Shown piece by piece: positions 1-9,080 of a stretch of DNA of 64,000 nt (the stretch's first letter is position 1; every line of letters starts with the position of its first letter). Position numbers and translations under genes: made by a program. A model generated the notes under the pieces. That model did no database searches and was not told where the DNA came from. It saw only the letters and a list, made by a program, of their open reading frames with translations. The stretch is from Anaerorudis cellulosivorans (GTDB lineage Bacteria > Bacteroidota > Bacteroidia > Bacteroidales > Dysgonomonadaceae): contig NZ_JAPCWE010000004.1 in the NCBI RefSeq assembly GCF_025943985.1, positions 62,001-126,000 of the forward strand. The letters are read 5' to 3'.

Positions 1-680
1 TCTTCCAAACCTTCTTTTATAGCTTCACAGATATATCCAACAATCAGTTCGATGGCTTTTGCCGAATCATCATTTGCCGGGATCACGAAATCAACGTTTG
101 TTGGATCGGAATTTGTATCCACAATGGCAAAAACCGGTATGCCTAACCGATTGGCTTCTTTCACGGCAATGTGTTCCTTCATTACGTCTACCACAAATAG
201 TGCTGCCGGAAGTCGGGTGAGATCTTGAATGGAACCGAGCATTTTTTCGAGTTTTGCGCGTTGACGTGTAATTTGCAGTTTCTCGCGTTTCGATAATGTG
301 TCAAATGTTCCGTCTTTCATCATTTTGTCGATATTGCTCATCTTTTTCACCGCTTTGCGGATCGTAGGGAAATTGGTGAGCATACCTCCAGGCCAACGTT
401 CTACCACATAAGGCATGTTAATGCTTTTTGCCTTTTCTGAAACGATGTCTTTTGCTTGCTTTTTGGTTGCAACGAAAAGGATTTTTTTACCCGATTTTGC
501 AATTTGTTTCAATGCGGCAGCCGCTTCCTCGGTTTTGGCAATTGTTTTGTGAAGATCTATAATATGAATGCCGTTGCGTTCCATGAAGATGTATGGAGCC
601 ATTGCCGGATTCCATTTTCTTTTTAAATGTCCGAAGTGAGCTCCGGCTTCAAGAAGTTGGTCAAATTCTAATTTTACCAT
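1..680 (-). CDS. rpsB: 30S ribosomal protein S2 (partial, C-terminus outside window)
   Basis: Component of the small ribosomal subunit, needed for S1 binding and translation initiation. The translated N-terminus begins MVKLEFDQLLEAGAHFGHLK, followed by the family segments RKWNPAMAPYIFMERNGIH and RWPGGMLTNFPTIRK, which make the identification secure. About 226 codons are present; the stop codon and last residues lie before base 1. It is the third gene after rplM and rpsI on the same strand, the usual Bacteroidota order, where tsf normally follows. A 201-base gap separates it from rpsI. I saw no clear promoter there, so readthrough from rplM-rpsI is the simplest assumption. Confidence 0.97.
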   Translation of the reverse strand, partial: MVKLEFDQLLEAGAHFGHLKRKWNPAMAPYIFMERNGIHIIDLHKTIAKTEEAAAALKQIAKSGKKILFVATKKQAKDIVSEKAKSINMPYVVERWPGGMLTNFPTIRKAVKKMSNIDKMMKDGTFDTLSKREKLQITRQRAKLEKMLGSIQDLTRLPAALFVVDVMKEHIAVKEANRLGIPVFAIVDTNSDPTNVDFVIPANDDSAKAIELIVGYICEAIKEGLE

Positions 681-881
681 GTTTGTTTTAATTATTTATT
701 CGTTTACATTCTTTTTCTTAATCGAATCAGAAGGTAAATTATCGGGTTTAATTTTCTCCGATAATGTCCTTATGATTTAGATACTAAACGTTTGTTTACG
801 TGGCTTACTGTTAATTCTTCATGTATATACATGGGAAAGAATAGAACAATTGCCGTTTCCTTAAACCGTTTACCCAAAAGA
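681..881. other. rpsI-rpsB intergenic region with 14-bp palindrome
   Basis: This 201-base gap holds no gene I can support. The only notable structure is a perfect 14-bp palindrome, CATGTATATACATG, at 820-833. No TAnnTTTG-type promoter element is visible on the minus strand. The gap could be a structured leader for rpsB-tsf, but the sequence gives no direct evidence. Confidence 0.4.
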
Positions 882-1268
882 TTAACGTTTTGAAAATTGA
901 AATTTCTTTCTTGCTTTGGGTTGTCCCGGTTTTTTACGTTCAACAACTCGGGGATCACGAGTCATGAATCCTTCAGCTTTCAAAAGAGGCTTGTCTTCGG
1001 GATTAATTTTCACCAATGCACGGGCAATGGCTAATCTTGCAGCTTCTGATTGGCCTTTATGTCCACCACCGTTCAGATTGATTTTGATATCGTATTTTTC
1101 GGCCGCATTGAGTTTATTCAGGGGTTGTTTAACAACATATTGTAGGAGAGGCGACGGAAAATAGTTCTCGAGTTCGCGTTTATTGATAATAATTTTTCCG
1201 TTCCCTTCGCTCACATATACTCTGGCTACTGCGGCTTTACGTCTTCCTATTGCATTTACTACTTCCAT
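882..1268 (-). CDS. rpsI: 30S ribosomal protein S9
   Basis: Small-subunit protein whose C-terminal tail reaches the P-site tRNA anticodon loop. The 128-residue product starts MEVVNAIGRRKAAVARVYV, carries the family core LNGGGHKGQSEAARLAIARAL, and ends in the basic tail GQPKARKKFQFSKR that is diagnostic of S9. It lies 2 bases downstream of rplM, the near-universal L13-S9 pair, so the two are almost certainly co-transcribed. Length is normal for the family. Nothing unusual was seen. Confidence 0.98.
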   Translation of the reverse strand: MEVVNAIGRRKAAVARVYVSEGNGKIIINKRELENYFPSPLLQYVVKQPLNKLNAAEKYDIKINLNGGGHKGQSEAARLAIARALVKINPEDKPLLKAEGFMTRDPRVVERKKPGQPKARKKFQFSKR

Positions 1269-1270
1269 TT

Positions 1271-1726
1271 TTATCTGAGTGTATTAATGTCTATTTTTTT
1301 TGGTTTTTGAGCTTGATGCGGATGTTCACTTCCTGCGTATACGTACAGATTGTCAAGGATGGCACTGGCGAGTTTGTTTTTCGGCAACATGCCCTTAACT
1401 ACTTTTCTAAATAGTTTATCGGGATTTTTCTTTATCAACTCTGCAGGAGTGGATGTTTTTTGTCCTCCGGGATAACCCGAGTAACGATAATATACGCGAT
1501 CCGTCCATTTATTCCCTGTTAATTCAACTTTATCGGCGTTCACGATAATGACATTATCGCCGCAATCTACGTGAGGAGTATAGCTCGGTTTGTATTTTCC
1601 TCTTAATAACTTTGCAACTTTAGAACACAAACGTCCCAAATGTTGGCCGGTTGCATCAATTTCAACCCATTCTTTTTGAGCTGTTTCTTTATTTACAGAA
1701 ATGGTTTTATAACTTAATGTATCCAC
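1271..1726 (-). CDS. rplM: 50S ribosomal protein L13
   Basis: Early-assembly protein of the large subunit. The 151-residue product has the L13 hallmarks WVEIDATGQHLGRLCSKVAKLLRGK near residue 20 and VDCGDNVIIVNADKVELTG near residue 53, then VKGMLPKNKLA. It is the first gene of the rplM-rpsI-rpsB operon. A well-formed Bacteroidota promoter at 1857-1887 predicts an untranslated leader of about 125 bases, long enough for autogenous control, although I could not identify a specific fold. Confidence 0.98.
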   Translation of the reverse strand: MDTLSYKTISVNKETAQKEWVEIDATGQHLGRLCSKVAKLLRGKYKPSYTPHVDCGDNVIIVNADKVELTGNKWTDRVYYRYSGYPGGQKTSTPAELIKKNPDKLFRKVVKGMLPKNKLASAILDNLYVYAGSEHPHQAQKPKKIDINTLR

Positions 1727-1856
1727 TTTCCTTATTTTTAATTTGTTAAAAATAAGCCCATTTGTATTGCTTCCCGTTTTGTCTTGCTAAGGGTGGATAG
1801 ACAAACAAAAAGCTCAAAATCAGACTTTAAGCAACTTGTTTATAATAATCGGACTG

Positions 1857-1887
1857 CAAAGTTACAATATTTCAGAGAATTAACAAA
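1857..1887 (-). promoter_or_regulatory. Predicted promoter of rplM-rpsI-rpsB
   Basis: Read on the minus strand, TTTG (1884-1887) is followed after exactly 19 bases by TAACTTTG (1857-1864). This matches the Bacteroidota housekeeping consensus TTTG-N19-TAnnTTTG. Transcription should start near 1851. Confidence 0.75.
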
Positions 1888-2019
1888 GAATCTTTTGTGA
1901 ATTTATTGGCGTGTCTATTCATTTTTTTATTTTGGTGTACAACAGCAGCAGGTGTATGCGAAAATCGGGTTTTGTAAATCTCGACGAATAACGAAAATTT
2001 TGCCGGCAATACGTGAAAA

Positions 2020-2043
2020 AGAAAAAGCGCACATCTGGCGCTT
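2020..2043 (-). terminator. Terminator of tRNA-Arg(ACG)
   Basis: On the minus strand, just after the tRNA, AAGCGC and GCGCTT form a 6-bp stem around a 7-base loop (2025-2043). A T-rich tract (TTTCTTTTTC) follows. This fits an intrinsic terminator. Confidence 0.65.
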
Positions 2044-2050
2044 CTCTTTG

Positions 2051-2124
2051 TGACTCCGACAGGATTCAAACCTGTAACCTTCTGATCCGTAGTCAGATGC
2101 TCTATTCAGTTAAGCTACGGAGCC
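2051..2124 (-). tRNA. tRNA-Arg (anticodon ACG)
   Basis: The reverse strand folds as a complete 74-base cloverleaf. The acceptor is GGCTCCG paired with CGGAGTC (one G-U), with discriminator A. The anticodon stem TCTGA/TCAGA encloses loop CTACGGA, giving anticodon ACG (Arg, CGU; A34 presumably becomes inosine). The T arm contains GTTTGAATCC. The CCA end is not encoded. It is flanked by its own promoter (2147-2177) and terminator, so it is an independent unit between rplM and recQ. Confidence 0.95.
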
Positions 2125-2146
2125 TTTTCTTTAGTTTTTGTGATTG

Positions 2147-2177
2147 CAAAGGTACTACATTTTAAAATATCTACAAA
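2147..2177 (-). promoter_or_regulatory. Predicted promoter of tRNA-Arg(ACG)
   Basis: Minus strand TTTG (2174-2177), 19-base spacer, TACCTTTG (2147-2154): an exact match to TTTG-N19-TAnnTTTG. The predicted start is a few bases upstream of the mature tRNA end at 2124. Confidence 0.75.
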
Positions 2178-2219
2178 AAATAATTTCAACGAAAATCGAC
2201 CGGTTATTTAAATAATGAC

Positions 2220-4139
2220 TTAATTATCAAAATTTACTACTGAGAGTGTATCGTCTTTCAATGATAAAATGCCTTCATCGACCAAAAAACGGATAACTGC
2301 TATAGTTTTTTCGTTTTCAAATGAAGTAACTCGATTTACTAAATCTGTCAGACGGAGAGACGTTTGGGCCAATTCGAGTATAAGAACCGACTTGATCTGG
2401 TTGAATTCAAAATTGGATAAACCCGTTTTGTTTTTATTCAGACATACATCACAATGGCCACAATCGTTGTGATGTATTTCATCGAAGTAGGTAAGCAATA
2501 CTCTGCTACGGCACACATGATCGTTTTTTACATAATCAATCATGCCTTTTATGCGATTTTCGAATCGTCGCTTCCGATCTTCATAAACCGACTTGGGAAT
2601 GCTTACGAATTGATTTTCTTCGCGTCCGGTAGTAAATACGATGAATGGTGTTTTTTTCTGTGGAATATATCGTATATAGCGTAACCGAGCCAATTGCAAC
2701 AGCATTTGGTAGATTTCTTCGCGTGATTTTTTCATTCGCGTTGCCGGCAGCGATTCATCGATATATGTCATTTCTGAAAATACGCCGGTATAATTTCGCA
2801 AAAGAATATGAATCAATTCATCATAGTCTTCGTCGAGATTCAACGAGTTTAATTCGTTGCGCGATATCAGAAATTGTAAGCGCGAAAGGGAATCGATTTC
2901 TTCGGTGTACTCGATATAACCTGCAAGTTCCAGAATTTTCAGCGCATGATGTGTCTGTAAAAAGGAAAAATGAAAACGTTCACAAAAATCGTGAAGATCG
3001 AAATCATAAACATTATTATATCCCGATCCGACAGCTATCTGATAATAGTTGCCCAGTGCTTCGTATACACGAACAATATAATCTCTTGCAGGGAAGGTAT
3101 CGGCAATTCGTTTTTTTAATTTTACGGAGTCGGCCTTTTCATACAAAACAACCGCGTAAGAACGTTTTCCGTCGCGACCGGCTCTTCCTGCTTCCTGGTA
3201 ATATTCTTCCAGCGAATTTGGAAGATCGTAATGCACAACAACACGCACATCAGGTTTATCGATTCCCATCCCAAAAGCGTTCGTTGCAACAATTACCCTA
3301 CACTGATCTTGTTTCCATGCATCCTGTTTGTATATTTTTTCTTCCTGCGACAATGCAGCATGAAAATAATCGGCAGAAATGCCGGTTTTTTGAAGAGCTT
3401 TTGCAATTTGCTTTGTTTCCTTTCGGCTGCGGACATATACGATTGCAGTCCCGGGAACGGATTGAAGGATGTGAATAAGTTCGGTTATTTTATTTTCGGT
3501 ATTGCGAACAACATAGGAGAGATTTTTTCGTTCGAAACTTCTTCGGAAAACATTTTTTTCTTTGAAAAGCAACTTTTCCTGAATATCGTTAACGACTTCT
3601 TTGGTTGCTGTGGCTGTAAGTGCCAGCACAGGAACATCAGGCAGGAGTTTGCGAATGTTGGCAATTTCGAGATACGAAGGGCGGAAGTCGTAGCCCCATT
3701 GCGAAATGCAGTGCGACTCGTCCACTACCACCAAATTTACATTCATGGCTTGCAATTTTGCCCTGAAAATATCAGTTGACAGTCGTTCCGGCGAAACATA
3801 AAGGAATTTAAAATCGCCAAAAATGCAGTTTTCAAGATTTGTAATGATTTCTTCTCGCGACATTCCCGAATACACGGCTATTGCTTTTATACCCCGTTCG
3901 CGTAAATGGTCAACCTGGTCTTTCATAAGGGCGATAAGCGGAGTAATCACCAGGCAAATCCCTTCCATAGCCATTACAGGAACCTGGAAAGTGAGCGATT
4001 TTCCACCGCCCGTAGGCATCAATCCCAACGTATCTTTTCGTTCCCACACCGATTGAATGATCTCTTCCTGTAATGGTCGGAAAGCATCGTATCCCCAATA
4101 TTCTTTAAGTATTCCGTGAAATAATTTCGGTTGCATCAC
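2220..4139 (-). CDS. recQ: RecQ-family ATP-dependent DNA helicase
   Basis: 3'-5' superfamily 2 DNA helicase for recombination and fork repair. Visible motifs are motif I MPTGGGKSLTFQ near residue 41, motif II VVVDESHCISQWG near residue 140, ATNAFGMGIDKPDV, and motif VI YYQEAGRAGRDG. A RecQ zinc-binding cluster follows (CRSRVLLTYFDE, CGHCDVC), then a winged-helix region. At 639 residues it ends after the winged helix and has no HRDC domain. The DEAH box reads DESH, a conservative change seen in one position. It lies 8 bases downstream of recJ on the same strand, which suggests a recJ-recQ repair operon. Confidence 0.95.
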   Translation of the reverse strand: MMQPKLFHGILKEYWGYDAFRPLQEEIIQSVWERKDTLGLMPTGGGKSLTFQVPVMAMEGICLVITPLIALMKDQVDHLRERGIKAIAVYSGMSREEIITNLENCIFGDFKFLYVSPERLSTDIFRAKLQAMNVNLVVVDESHCISQWGYDFRPSYLEIANIRKLLPDVPVLALTATATKEVVNDIQEKLLFKEKNVFRRSFERKNLSYVVRNTENKITELIHILQSVPGTAIVYVRSRKETKQIAKALQKTGISADYFHAALSQEEKIYKQDAWKQDQCRVIVATNAFGMGIDKPDVRVVVHYDLPNSLEEYYQEAGRAGRDGKRSYAVVLYEKADSVKLKKRIADTFPARDYIVRVYEALGNYYQIAVGSGYNNVYDFDLHDFCERFHFSFLQTHHALKILELAGYIEYTEEIDSLSRLQFLISRNELNSLNLDEDYDELIHILLRNYTGVFSEMTYIDESLPATRMKKSREEIYQMLLQLARLRYIRYIPQKKTPFIVFTTGREENQFVSIPKSVYEDRKRRFENRIKGMIDYVKNDHVCRSRVLLTYFDEIHHNDCGHCDVCLNKNKTGLSNFEFNQIKSVLILELAQTSLRLTDLVNRVTSFENEKTIAVIRFLVDEGILSLKDDTLSVVNFDN

Positions 4140-4147
4140 TGAAACAA

Positions 4148-5872
4148 CTATTTATTGCTTTTTCTTATGCTTTTTACCATTAGTTGGGTATATGTGTTAT
4201 TTCCATGCGTGTTCTCTTCTATGGTGTAGCAAATATCGACCGGTTGATTTTCTTTTAATAGCGAGAACGAACTAGGTTGGCTAAAGGCAATAGCCTGTAC
4301 AGGCAGCGTTATGGTTGGATCTACAATTTCCATTTTTATATGTTGGAGGTTTCTGCCTACCAGTTTGCTACCTCCTGCATCAGTTACATTGCGGGTCAAA
4401 AAAATAGGATTTTCGTTTTCGGGTCCGAAGGGTTGAAAAAGTGCCAGATCATTGATAAATTTTGGTGTGATTTTGTCAAAAGTAATTTCACTTGCGATTC
4501 TGATTTTAGGCTGCATCATACGTGCTTCAATCTCGTCAAACGAAATAATGCCGAAGCGACGTTTGAATTCTTCTAAATTTTCTTCTCTCAGAGTCAATCC
4601 GGCGGCGTATGTGTGGCCTCCGAAATTTTCCAAAATATCTTTGCATGATTCGATGGCTTTATAAACATCGAAACCCGGTACCGATCGGGCTGAACCTGAA
4701 ATCATGTTGTTCGATTTTGTTAGCACGATGGTAGGGCGAAAATAGCGTTCTGCAAGTCGCGATGCAACAATTCCCACAATTCCTTTATGCCATGTTTCGT
4801 TATAAAGAACGATACTTTTTTGAGCATTGATATTGAGTTTATTGTCAATAAACTCTATTGCCTCATCGGTAATTCTTTTATCGAGTTCGCGGCGATCTTC
4901 GTTGTATTTGTCGATATTTTTGCTTTTAATCCTTGCCGAAGTTATATCAGTTGCCAATAATAAATCTACAGCTTCTTTCCCGTTCATTATTCTTCCCGAT
5001 GCATTTATTCGCGGGCCTATTTTAAAAACAATATCGCTGACATTGATTGTTTTTCGGGTTAATCCGCAAACCTCAATAATGCCTCTTAATCCGAAGCTTG
5101 GATTTGAATTAAGTTGTTTCAGACCGTGATGCATCAATATGCGGTTTTCTCCCGTTATAGGAACAATATCGGAGGCTATGCTCACAGCCACCAGATCGAG
5201 CAGGGATTCAATTTCCGAAAAGGGGAAATCGTTTCTGGCCGAAAAAGCCTGAACAAGCTTAAATCCCACTCCGCAACCCGACAATTCTTTATAAGGATAA
5301 ATTGAATCGTGCCGTTTGGCATCGACAACCGCTACTGCCTCGGGAAGTTGATCGTCGGGCATATGATGATCACAAATGATGAAATCGATACCTTTTTCTT
5401 TGGCATAGGCAATCTTTTTTATGGATTTGATGCCACAATCGAGCGAAATAATAAGTTTTACACCTGTGGCAACAGCATAATCGATTCCTTGAAACGATAT
5501 GCCGTACCCTTCATCGTACCTGTCCGGAATATAATAATCAATATTATTTGTTATTCTGCGCAAGAACTTGTAAACCAACGAAACGGCTGTTGTACCATCC
5601 ACATCGTAATCTCCATAAATCAAAATTCTTTCCTTATTTCCTATGGCTCTTTCAATGCGTTTGACCGCTATTTCCATGTCGGGCAACAAAAATGGATCAT
5701 GTAAATCGGCTAACGAAGGATAAAGAAACCCGAAGGCTTCTTCTTTTGTTGATATTCCTCTTTGTAAAAGTAACTCTGAGAAAACCGGATCGATGTTTAA
5801 TTCTTGTGCTAATTCATTTTTCTTATTTTTTTGGTCGTGTGTAAGGGTTAAAAAATTCCATTTGTAAGTCAT
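4148..5872 (-). CDS. recJ: Single-stranded-DNA-specific exonuclease RecJ
   Basis: 5'-3' single-strand exonuclease acting with RecQ at stalled forks and in mismatch and base-excision repair. The DHH domain is clear: motif I IYGDYDVDGTTAV near residue 81, LDCGIKS, and motif III CDHHMPDD near residue 155. The DHHA1 motif NFGGHTYAAGLTL and a C-terminal OB-like region follow. At 574 residues it has normal family length. It is followed closely by recQ. Upstream, an imperfect TATCTTTA-type element near 6004-6011 could be its promoter, but the match is weak. Confidence 0.96.
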   Translation of the reverse strand: MTYKWNFLTLTHDQKNKKNELAQELNIDPVFSELLLQRGISTKEEAFGFLYPSLADLHDPFLLPDMEIAVKRIERAIGNKERILIYGDYDVDGTTAVSLVYKFLRRITNNIDYYIPDRYDEGYGISFQGIDYAVATGVKLIISLDCGIKSIKKIAYAKEKGIDFIICDHHMPDDQLPEAVAVVDAKRHDSIYPYKELSGCGVGFKLVQAFSARNDFPFSEIESLLDLVAVSIASDIVPITGENRILMHHGLKQLNSNPSFGLRGIIEVCGLTRKTINVSDIVFKIGPRINASGRIMNGKEAVDLLLATDITSARIKSKNIDKYNEDRRELDKRITDEAIEFIDNKLNINAQKSIVLYNETWHKGIVGIVASRLAERYFRPTIVLTKSNNMISGSARSVPGFDVYKAIESCKDILENFGGHTYAAGLTLREENLEEFKRRFGIISFDEIEARMMQPKIRIASEITFDKITPKFINDLALFQPFGPENENPIFLTRNVTDAGGSKLVGRNLQHIKMEIVDPTITLPVQAIAFSQPSSFSLLKENQPVDICYTIEENTHGNNTYTQLMVKSIRKSNK

Positions 5873-6075
5873 TTATATTGTTATATTGTTTTTTCTTTCT
5901 TTCGAAAACCGAAAAATGATATTTTCGGACGGGAAAACAACTCTCGCTCTTGTTTATCGACAACAACGACATTGTTTTAAGTAAAGTTTTTATATTTTAT
6001 GTTGTAAAGATAACATAATTTCCTGTACAACGGATATTTTTTTCGCTCTTTCTTTAGTCGGTATTTGACATGTTG

Positions 6076-7977
6076 TCAATTTATGGATTGTTTATTTTCT
6101 TTATCTCCTAATAATTGTTTGATTTCGTCATAATTGATTACTTCTTTTTCCAAAAGAACAGATGCCATTTTTTCCAACAGGTCTTTTTTCTTGTTGAGCA
6201 ATTCTTTAGCTTCCTCATAACACGAATTAATGATTTCGGTCATTTCTTCATCGATCATTTTTTCGATATGTTCAGAACGTCGTTCTATTCCGGGCGAGTA
6301 TCCCAAAAACCCCGGATCCGACCTATTAACCAATGAGATATTGGGAATTTTTTTACTCATTCCGTAAACCACAATCATATTTCGAGCCAATTGTGCGGCT
6401 CTTTCCAAATCGTTTGAAGCTCCGGTTGATATTTCTTGAAATACGATTTCCTCTGCTGCACGGCCTCCCAACAAGCCTTTAATTTTTCCCCGCAGTTCGT
6501 TTTCGGTCATCAGGTAACGATCTTCCAACGGCATTTGCATCGTGTATCCTAATGCTCCAATTCCTCGGGGAACAATGGATACTTTTTGCACTTCTTCGGC
6601 TCCGGGAGTAAAGTATCCTACAATGGCATGCCCACTTTCATGATAGGCCACTATTTTGCGTTCTTTTTCGTTGATCAGTTTGTTCTTTTTTTCCAGACCT
6701 GCAATTACCCGTTCAATAGCTTCTTCAAAATCTTCCATCGTAACCGCATCCTTATTTTTTCTAACGGCCAGAATCGCGGCTTCATTGCACACGTTGGCGA
6801 TTTCGGCTCCTGCAAATCCCGGTGTTTGGGCAGCCAATCGTTTCAGATCGACATCAGGCCCCAATTTAATTTTTTTGGTGTGTACTTTAAAGATATCTTC
6901 GCGCCCTTTCATGTCGGGCTTATCGACAACGATTTGCCGGTCAAAGCGACCCGGTCTTAAAAGTGCCGGATCGAGGACATCGGGGCGATTGGTTGCTCCC
7001 ATGATGATTACACCCACACTCGAATCAAAACCATCCATTTCAACGAGAAGTTGATTCAGGGTATTTTCCCTTTCATCATATCCTCCACCGTAAACGCCGG
7101 CAGCCCGACTTTTACCTATGGCGTCAATTTCATCGATAAAAATAATGCAAGGTGCATGAGCTTTGGCTTCATTGAATAGATCGCGTACCCTTGCAGCCCC
7201 AACACCCACAAACATTTCCACAAAATCGGATCCGCTTATACTGAAAAACGGCACATCGGCTTCGCCTGCAACGGCTTTGGCAAGCAATGTTTTTCCTGTT
7301 CCGGGAGGGCCTACCAGTAAGACCCCTTTGGGTAGTTTACCTCCTAATCGGGTATATTTTGACGGATTTTTCAGGAAATCGACCAGTTCTTTCACTTCTT
7401 CTACTGCTTCATCTATTCCGGCCACATCTTTAAAAGTGATGGGATTTTCGGGTTTTTCGGCAATGATGCGGGCTTTATTTTTCCCGATTTCCAACATCGG
7501 ATTCTTAGTTCCCATTCTCCTGAATATGTATCCCCATACACCTAAAAGAAAGATGAAAGGCAAAATCCAATTCAAGAAGAAATTTTCTAATGTTTTATCT
7601 TCAAAGTGACCCTTGAAATCAACCCTATTTTCCCTAAGTTGCGATATAAGGTACTCTTCATTCATATTGGGTATGCGGTTGACTACAAATTGTTTTTGAA
7701 CTTGTTGTTCCACACTGGTGACGCGTATTCTCCAAGGGGCGGTAGGAGCTTGGGTAATATGTTGCGGAACCGTGTTTTCACTATCAAAAAAACCGATTAT
7801 TTTATCTGGTAAAAAAACGATTTTTTGAACTTTACCTGCCTGAACAGAATCAAGAAATTCGCTATAGCTCAATTCCTTCGGCCCTTGAGTATTGGGGAAT
7901 AACATCCATTGTAGTCCTATAAATAGCAGCAATACGCAGAGCCAATAGATCCATGAATATTTTTCACGTTTTGTCAT
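6076..7977 (-). CDS. ftsH: ATP-dependent zinc metalloprotease FtsH
   Basis: Membrane-anchored AAA+ protease for quality control of membrane proteins and turnover of regulators. Two N-terminal membrane spans are visible (about residues 9-26 and 131-150) around a periplasmic domain. Then come Walker A GPPGTGKT near 223, Walker [12 protein letters not shown], the SRH region [21 protein letters not shown], and the zinc site HESGH near 445. Length (633) is typical. It appears to be transcribed alone. A TATCTTTG element at 8146-8153 with TTTG at 8177-8180 (23-base spacing) is a possible promoter. Confidence 0.98.
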   Translation of the reverse strand: MTKREKYSWIYWLCVLLLFIGLQWMLFPNTQGPKELSYSEFLDSVQAGKVQKIVFLPDKIIGFFDSENTVPQHITQAPTAPWRIRVTSVEQQVQKQFVVNRIPNMNEEYLISQLRENRVDFKGHFEDKTLENFFLNWILPFIFLLGVWGYIFRRMGTKNPMLEIGKNKARIIAEKPENPITFKDVAGIDEAVEEVKELVDFLKNPSKYTRLGGKLPKGVLLVGPPGTGKTLLAKAVAGEADVPFFSISGSDFVEMFVGVGAARVRDLFNEAKAHAPCIIFIDEIDAIGKSRAAGVYGGGYDERENTLNQLLVEMDGFDSSVGVIIMGATNRPDVLDPALLRPGRFDRQIVVDKPDMKGREDIFKVHTKKIKLGPDVDLKRLAAQTPGFAGAEIANVCNEAAILAVRKNKDAVTMEDFEEAIERVIAGLEKKNKLINEKERKIVAYHESGHAIVGYFTPGAEEVQKVSIVPRGIGALGYTMQMPLEDRYLMTENELRGKIKGLLGGRAAEEIVFQEISTGASNDLERAAQLARNMIVVYGMSKKIPNISLVNRSDPGFLGYSPGIERRSEHIEKMIDEEMTEIINSCYEEAKELLNKKKDLLEKMASVLLEKEVINYDEIKQLLGDKENKQSIN

Positions 7978-8192
7978 GTTGGTTTGATGTTTTTAATCAG
8001 TAAAGAAATTCAATCCAATAAATATCGAACAGATCAATTTTCAAAATTAATCAAATTCGTGAGTATTGGCAATAAATTTCGATGAATTCTTAAGATACGG
8101 ATTTATATATTTTTCGATTGAACAAGGTTGTGCAAGGTTATAAAACAAAGATAAGGATGAGGGAACGATAGGAGTACAAATTTTTTATACAA

Positions 8193-8229
8193 AAAACGCA
8201 ATACATTATTTTGCAATGTATTGCGTTTT
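8193..8229 (-). terminator. Terminator of tRNA-Arg(CCT)
   Basis: A perfect 15-bp inverted repeat (8193-8207 with 8215-8229) encloses a 7-base loop. On the minus strand it is followed by TTTTTT, directly after the tRNA gene. This is a strong intrinsic terminator. Confidence 0.85.
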
Positions 8230-8236
8230 ATTTAAG

Positions 8237-8308
8237 TAGCCCGGCCGGGAATCGAACCCGGATCAAAAGTTTAGGAAACTTCTATTCTATCCATTGAACT
8301 ACCGCGCC
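8237..8308 (-). tRNA. tRNA-Arg (anticodon CCT)
   Basis: The reverse strand gives a 72-base cloverleaf. The anticodon arm has stem GAAGT/ACTTT and loop TTCCTAA, giving anticodon CCT (Arg, AGG). The T arm is CCGGG-TTCGATT-CCCGG. The acceptor GGCGCGG against CCGGGCT leaves a G4-G69 mismatch and a G1-U72 pair; the other five pairs are canonical. The CCA end is not encoded. Dedicated promoter and terminator flank it, so it looks functional despite the mismatch. Confidence 0.92.
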
Positions 8309-8319
8309 TTAATGTAACG

Positions 8320-8350
8320 CAAAAGTAATGTTTTTTTGGTTATTTTCAAA
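8320..8350 (-). promoter_or_regulatory. Predicted promoter of tRNA-Arg(CCT)
   Basis: Minus strand TTTG (8347-8350), 19-base spacer, TACTTTTG (8320-8327). This is an exact fit to the Bacteroidota consensus, placed just upstream of the tRNA. Confidence 0.75.
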
Positions 8351-8457
8351 AGATACAACTTCATTTTGGCTTTTGGCCTATAGGGGCTGTAAACAATTTC
8401 TTATTTAAACTGTTTATAAATAGTATAGTCTAGAAACTCTATAAAAACAATTGTAAA

Positions 8458-8958
8458 ATGAACAAAATAGCAATATTATATGGTTCCTCAGGTGGAAATA
8501 CCGAATCGGTGGCCAAGAAAATTCAAAAACTTTTTGACGGTAGGGCCGATCTTTATAATGTGGAAAGCGTTAAGCTCGAAGAGATTAAACCTTATCCGTA
8601 TCTGATTCTTGGTACTTCAACAACAGGTGTTGGCGAATTGCAAGATGATTGGGAGAGTTTTCTTCCTACTTTTAAGAAAGCCGATTTTTCCGGGAAAAAA
8701 GTAGCAATTTTTGCTTTAGGAGACAGTGTATCGTTTTCGAATACATTTGCCGAATCGATGCGTGTAATTTATGACGCAATAAAAGATAAGGTAAAAATTG
8801 TAGGTCAGGTTCCCGATGAAGGGTATACCTACGAAGAATCCGATGCCGTTATCGACGGCAAATGGGTGGGATTGCCGTTGGATGAAGATAATGAATATGA
8901 TTTGACGGATGAACGTCTCTCAAAGTGGGTTGAGGAACTGAAGAAAGAATTCGTGTAA
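8458..8958 (+). CDS. fldA: Flavodoxin, long-chain
   Basis: Small FMN electron carrier able to replace ferredoxin, for example with pyruvate:ferredoxin oxidoreductase. The N-terminal FMN phosphate loop reads ILYGSSGGNTESVAKKI (residues 4-20). The segment GTSTTGVGELQDDWESF and the later FALGDSVSFSNTFAESM are typical of the long-chain class. Length 166 fits. It is a single gene between a divergent tRNA and a convergent trxA, with a clear terminator at 9029-9075. I could not find a convincing promoter in the 149 bases upstream. Confidence 0.95.
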   Translation: MNKIAILYGSSGGNTESVAKKIQKLFDGRADLYNVESVKLEEIKPYPYLILGTSTTGVGELQDDWESFLPTFKKADFSGKKVAIFALGDSVSFSNTFAESMRVIYDAIKDKVKIVGQVPDEGYTYEESDAVIDGKWVGLPLDEDNEYDLTDERLSKWVEELKKEFV

Positions 8959-9028
8959 ATTTCGTTGAAGTTATCTCCGAATAGGTAAACAGATTTGCAA
9001 AAAACCGGCAATAGTAAAGGTATCGAAT

Positions 9029-9075
9029 TTTCCGACGGTCGTTAAGATTTCATTAACTTCCGTCGGAAATTTTTT
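9029..9075 (+). terminator. Terminator after flavodoxin gene
   Basis: A 10-bp stem (TTTCCGACGG at 9029-9038 with CCGTCGGAAA at 9060-9069) contains an inner GTTAA/TTAAC stem and is followed by TTTTTT. It lies between convergent fldA and trxA and works best in the plus direction. Confidence 0.75.
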
Positions 9076-9080
9076 ATAGA

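Noticed and set aside
770-958. 62-codon frame between rpsB and rpsI
   Set aside because: It overlaps the 3' end of rpsI, has no recognisable sequence and looks like chance in AT-rich DNA.
1872-2069. 65-codon frame on the minus strand
   Set aside because: It overlaps the 3' end of tRNA-Arg(ACG), its terminator and the -33 region of the rplM promoter.
2645-3478. 277-codon plus-strand frame
   Set aside because: It lies wholly antisense to recQ, whose motifs are clear; the translation shows no family features.
5909-5928. Hairpin CCGAAAA...TTTTCGG upstream of recJ
   Set aside because: Only a 7-bp A/T-rich stem with no T tract in either direction; not enough to call regulatory.
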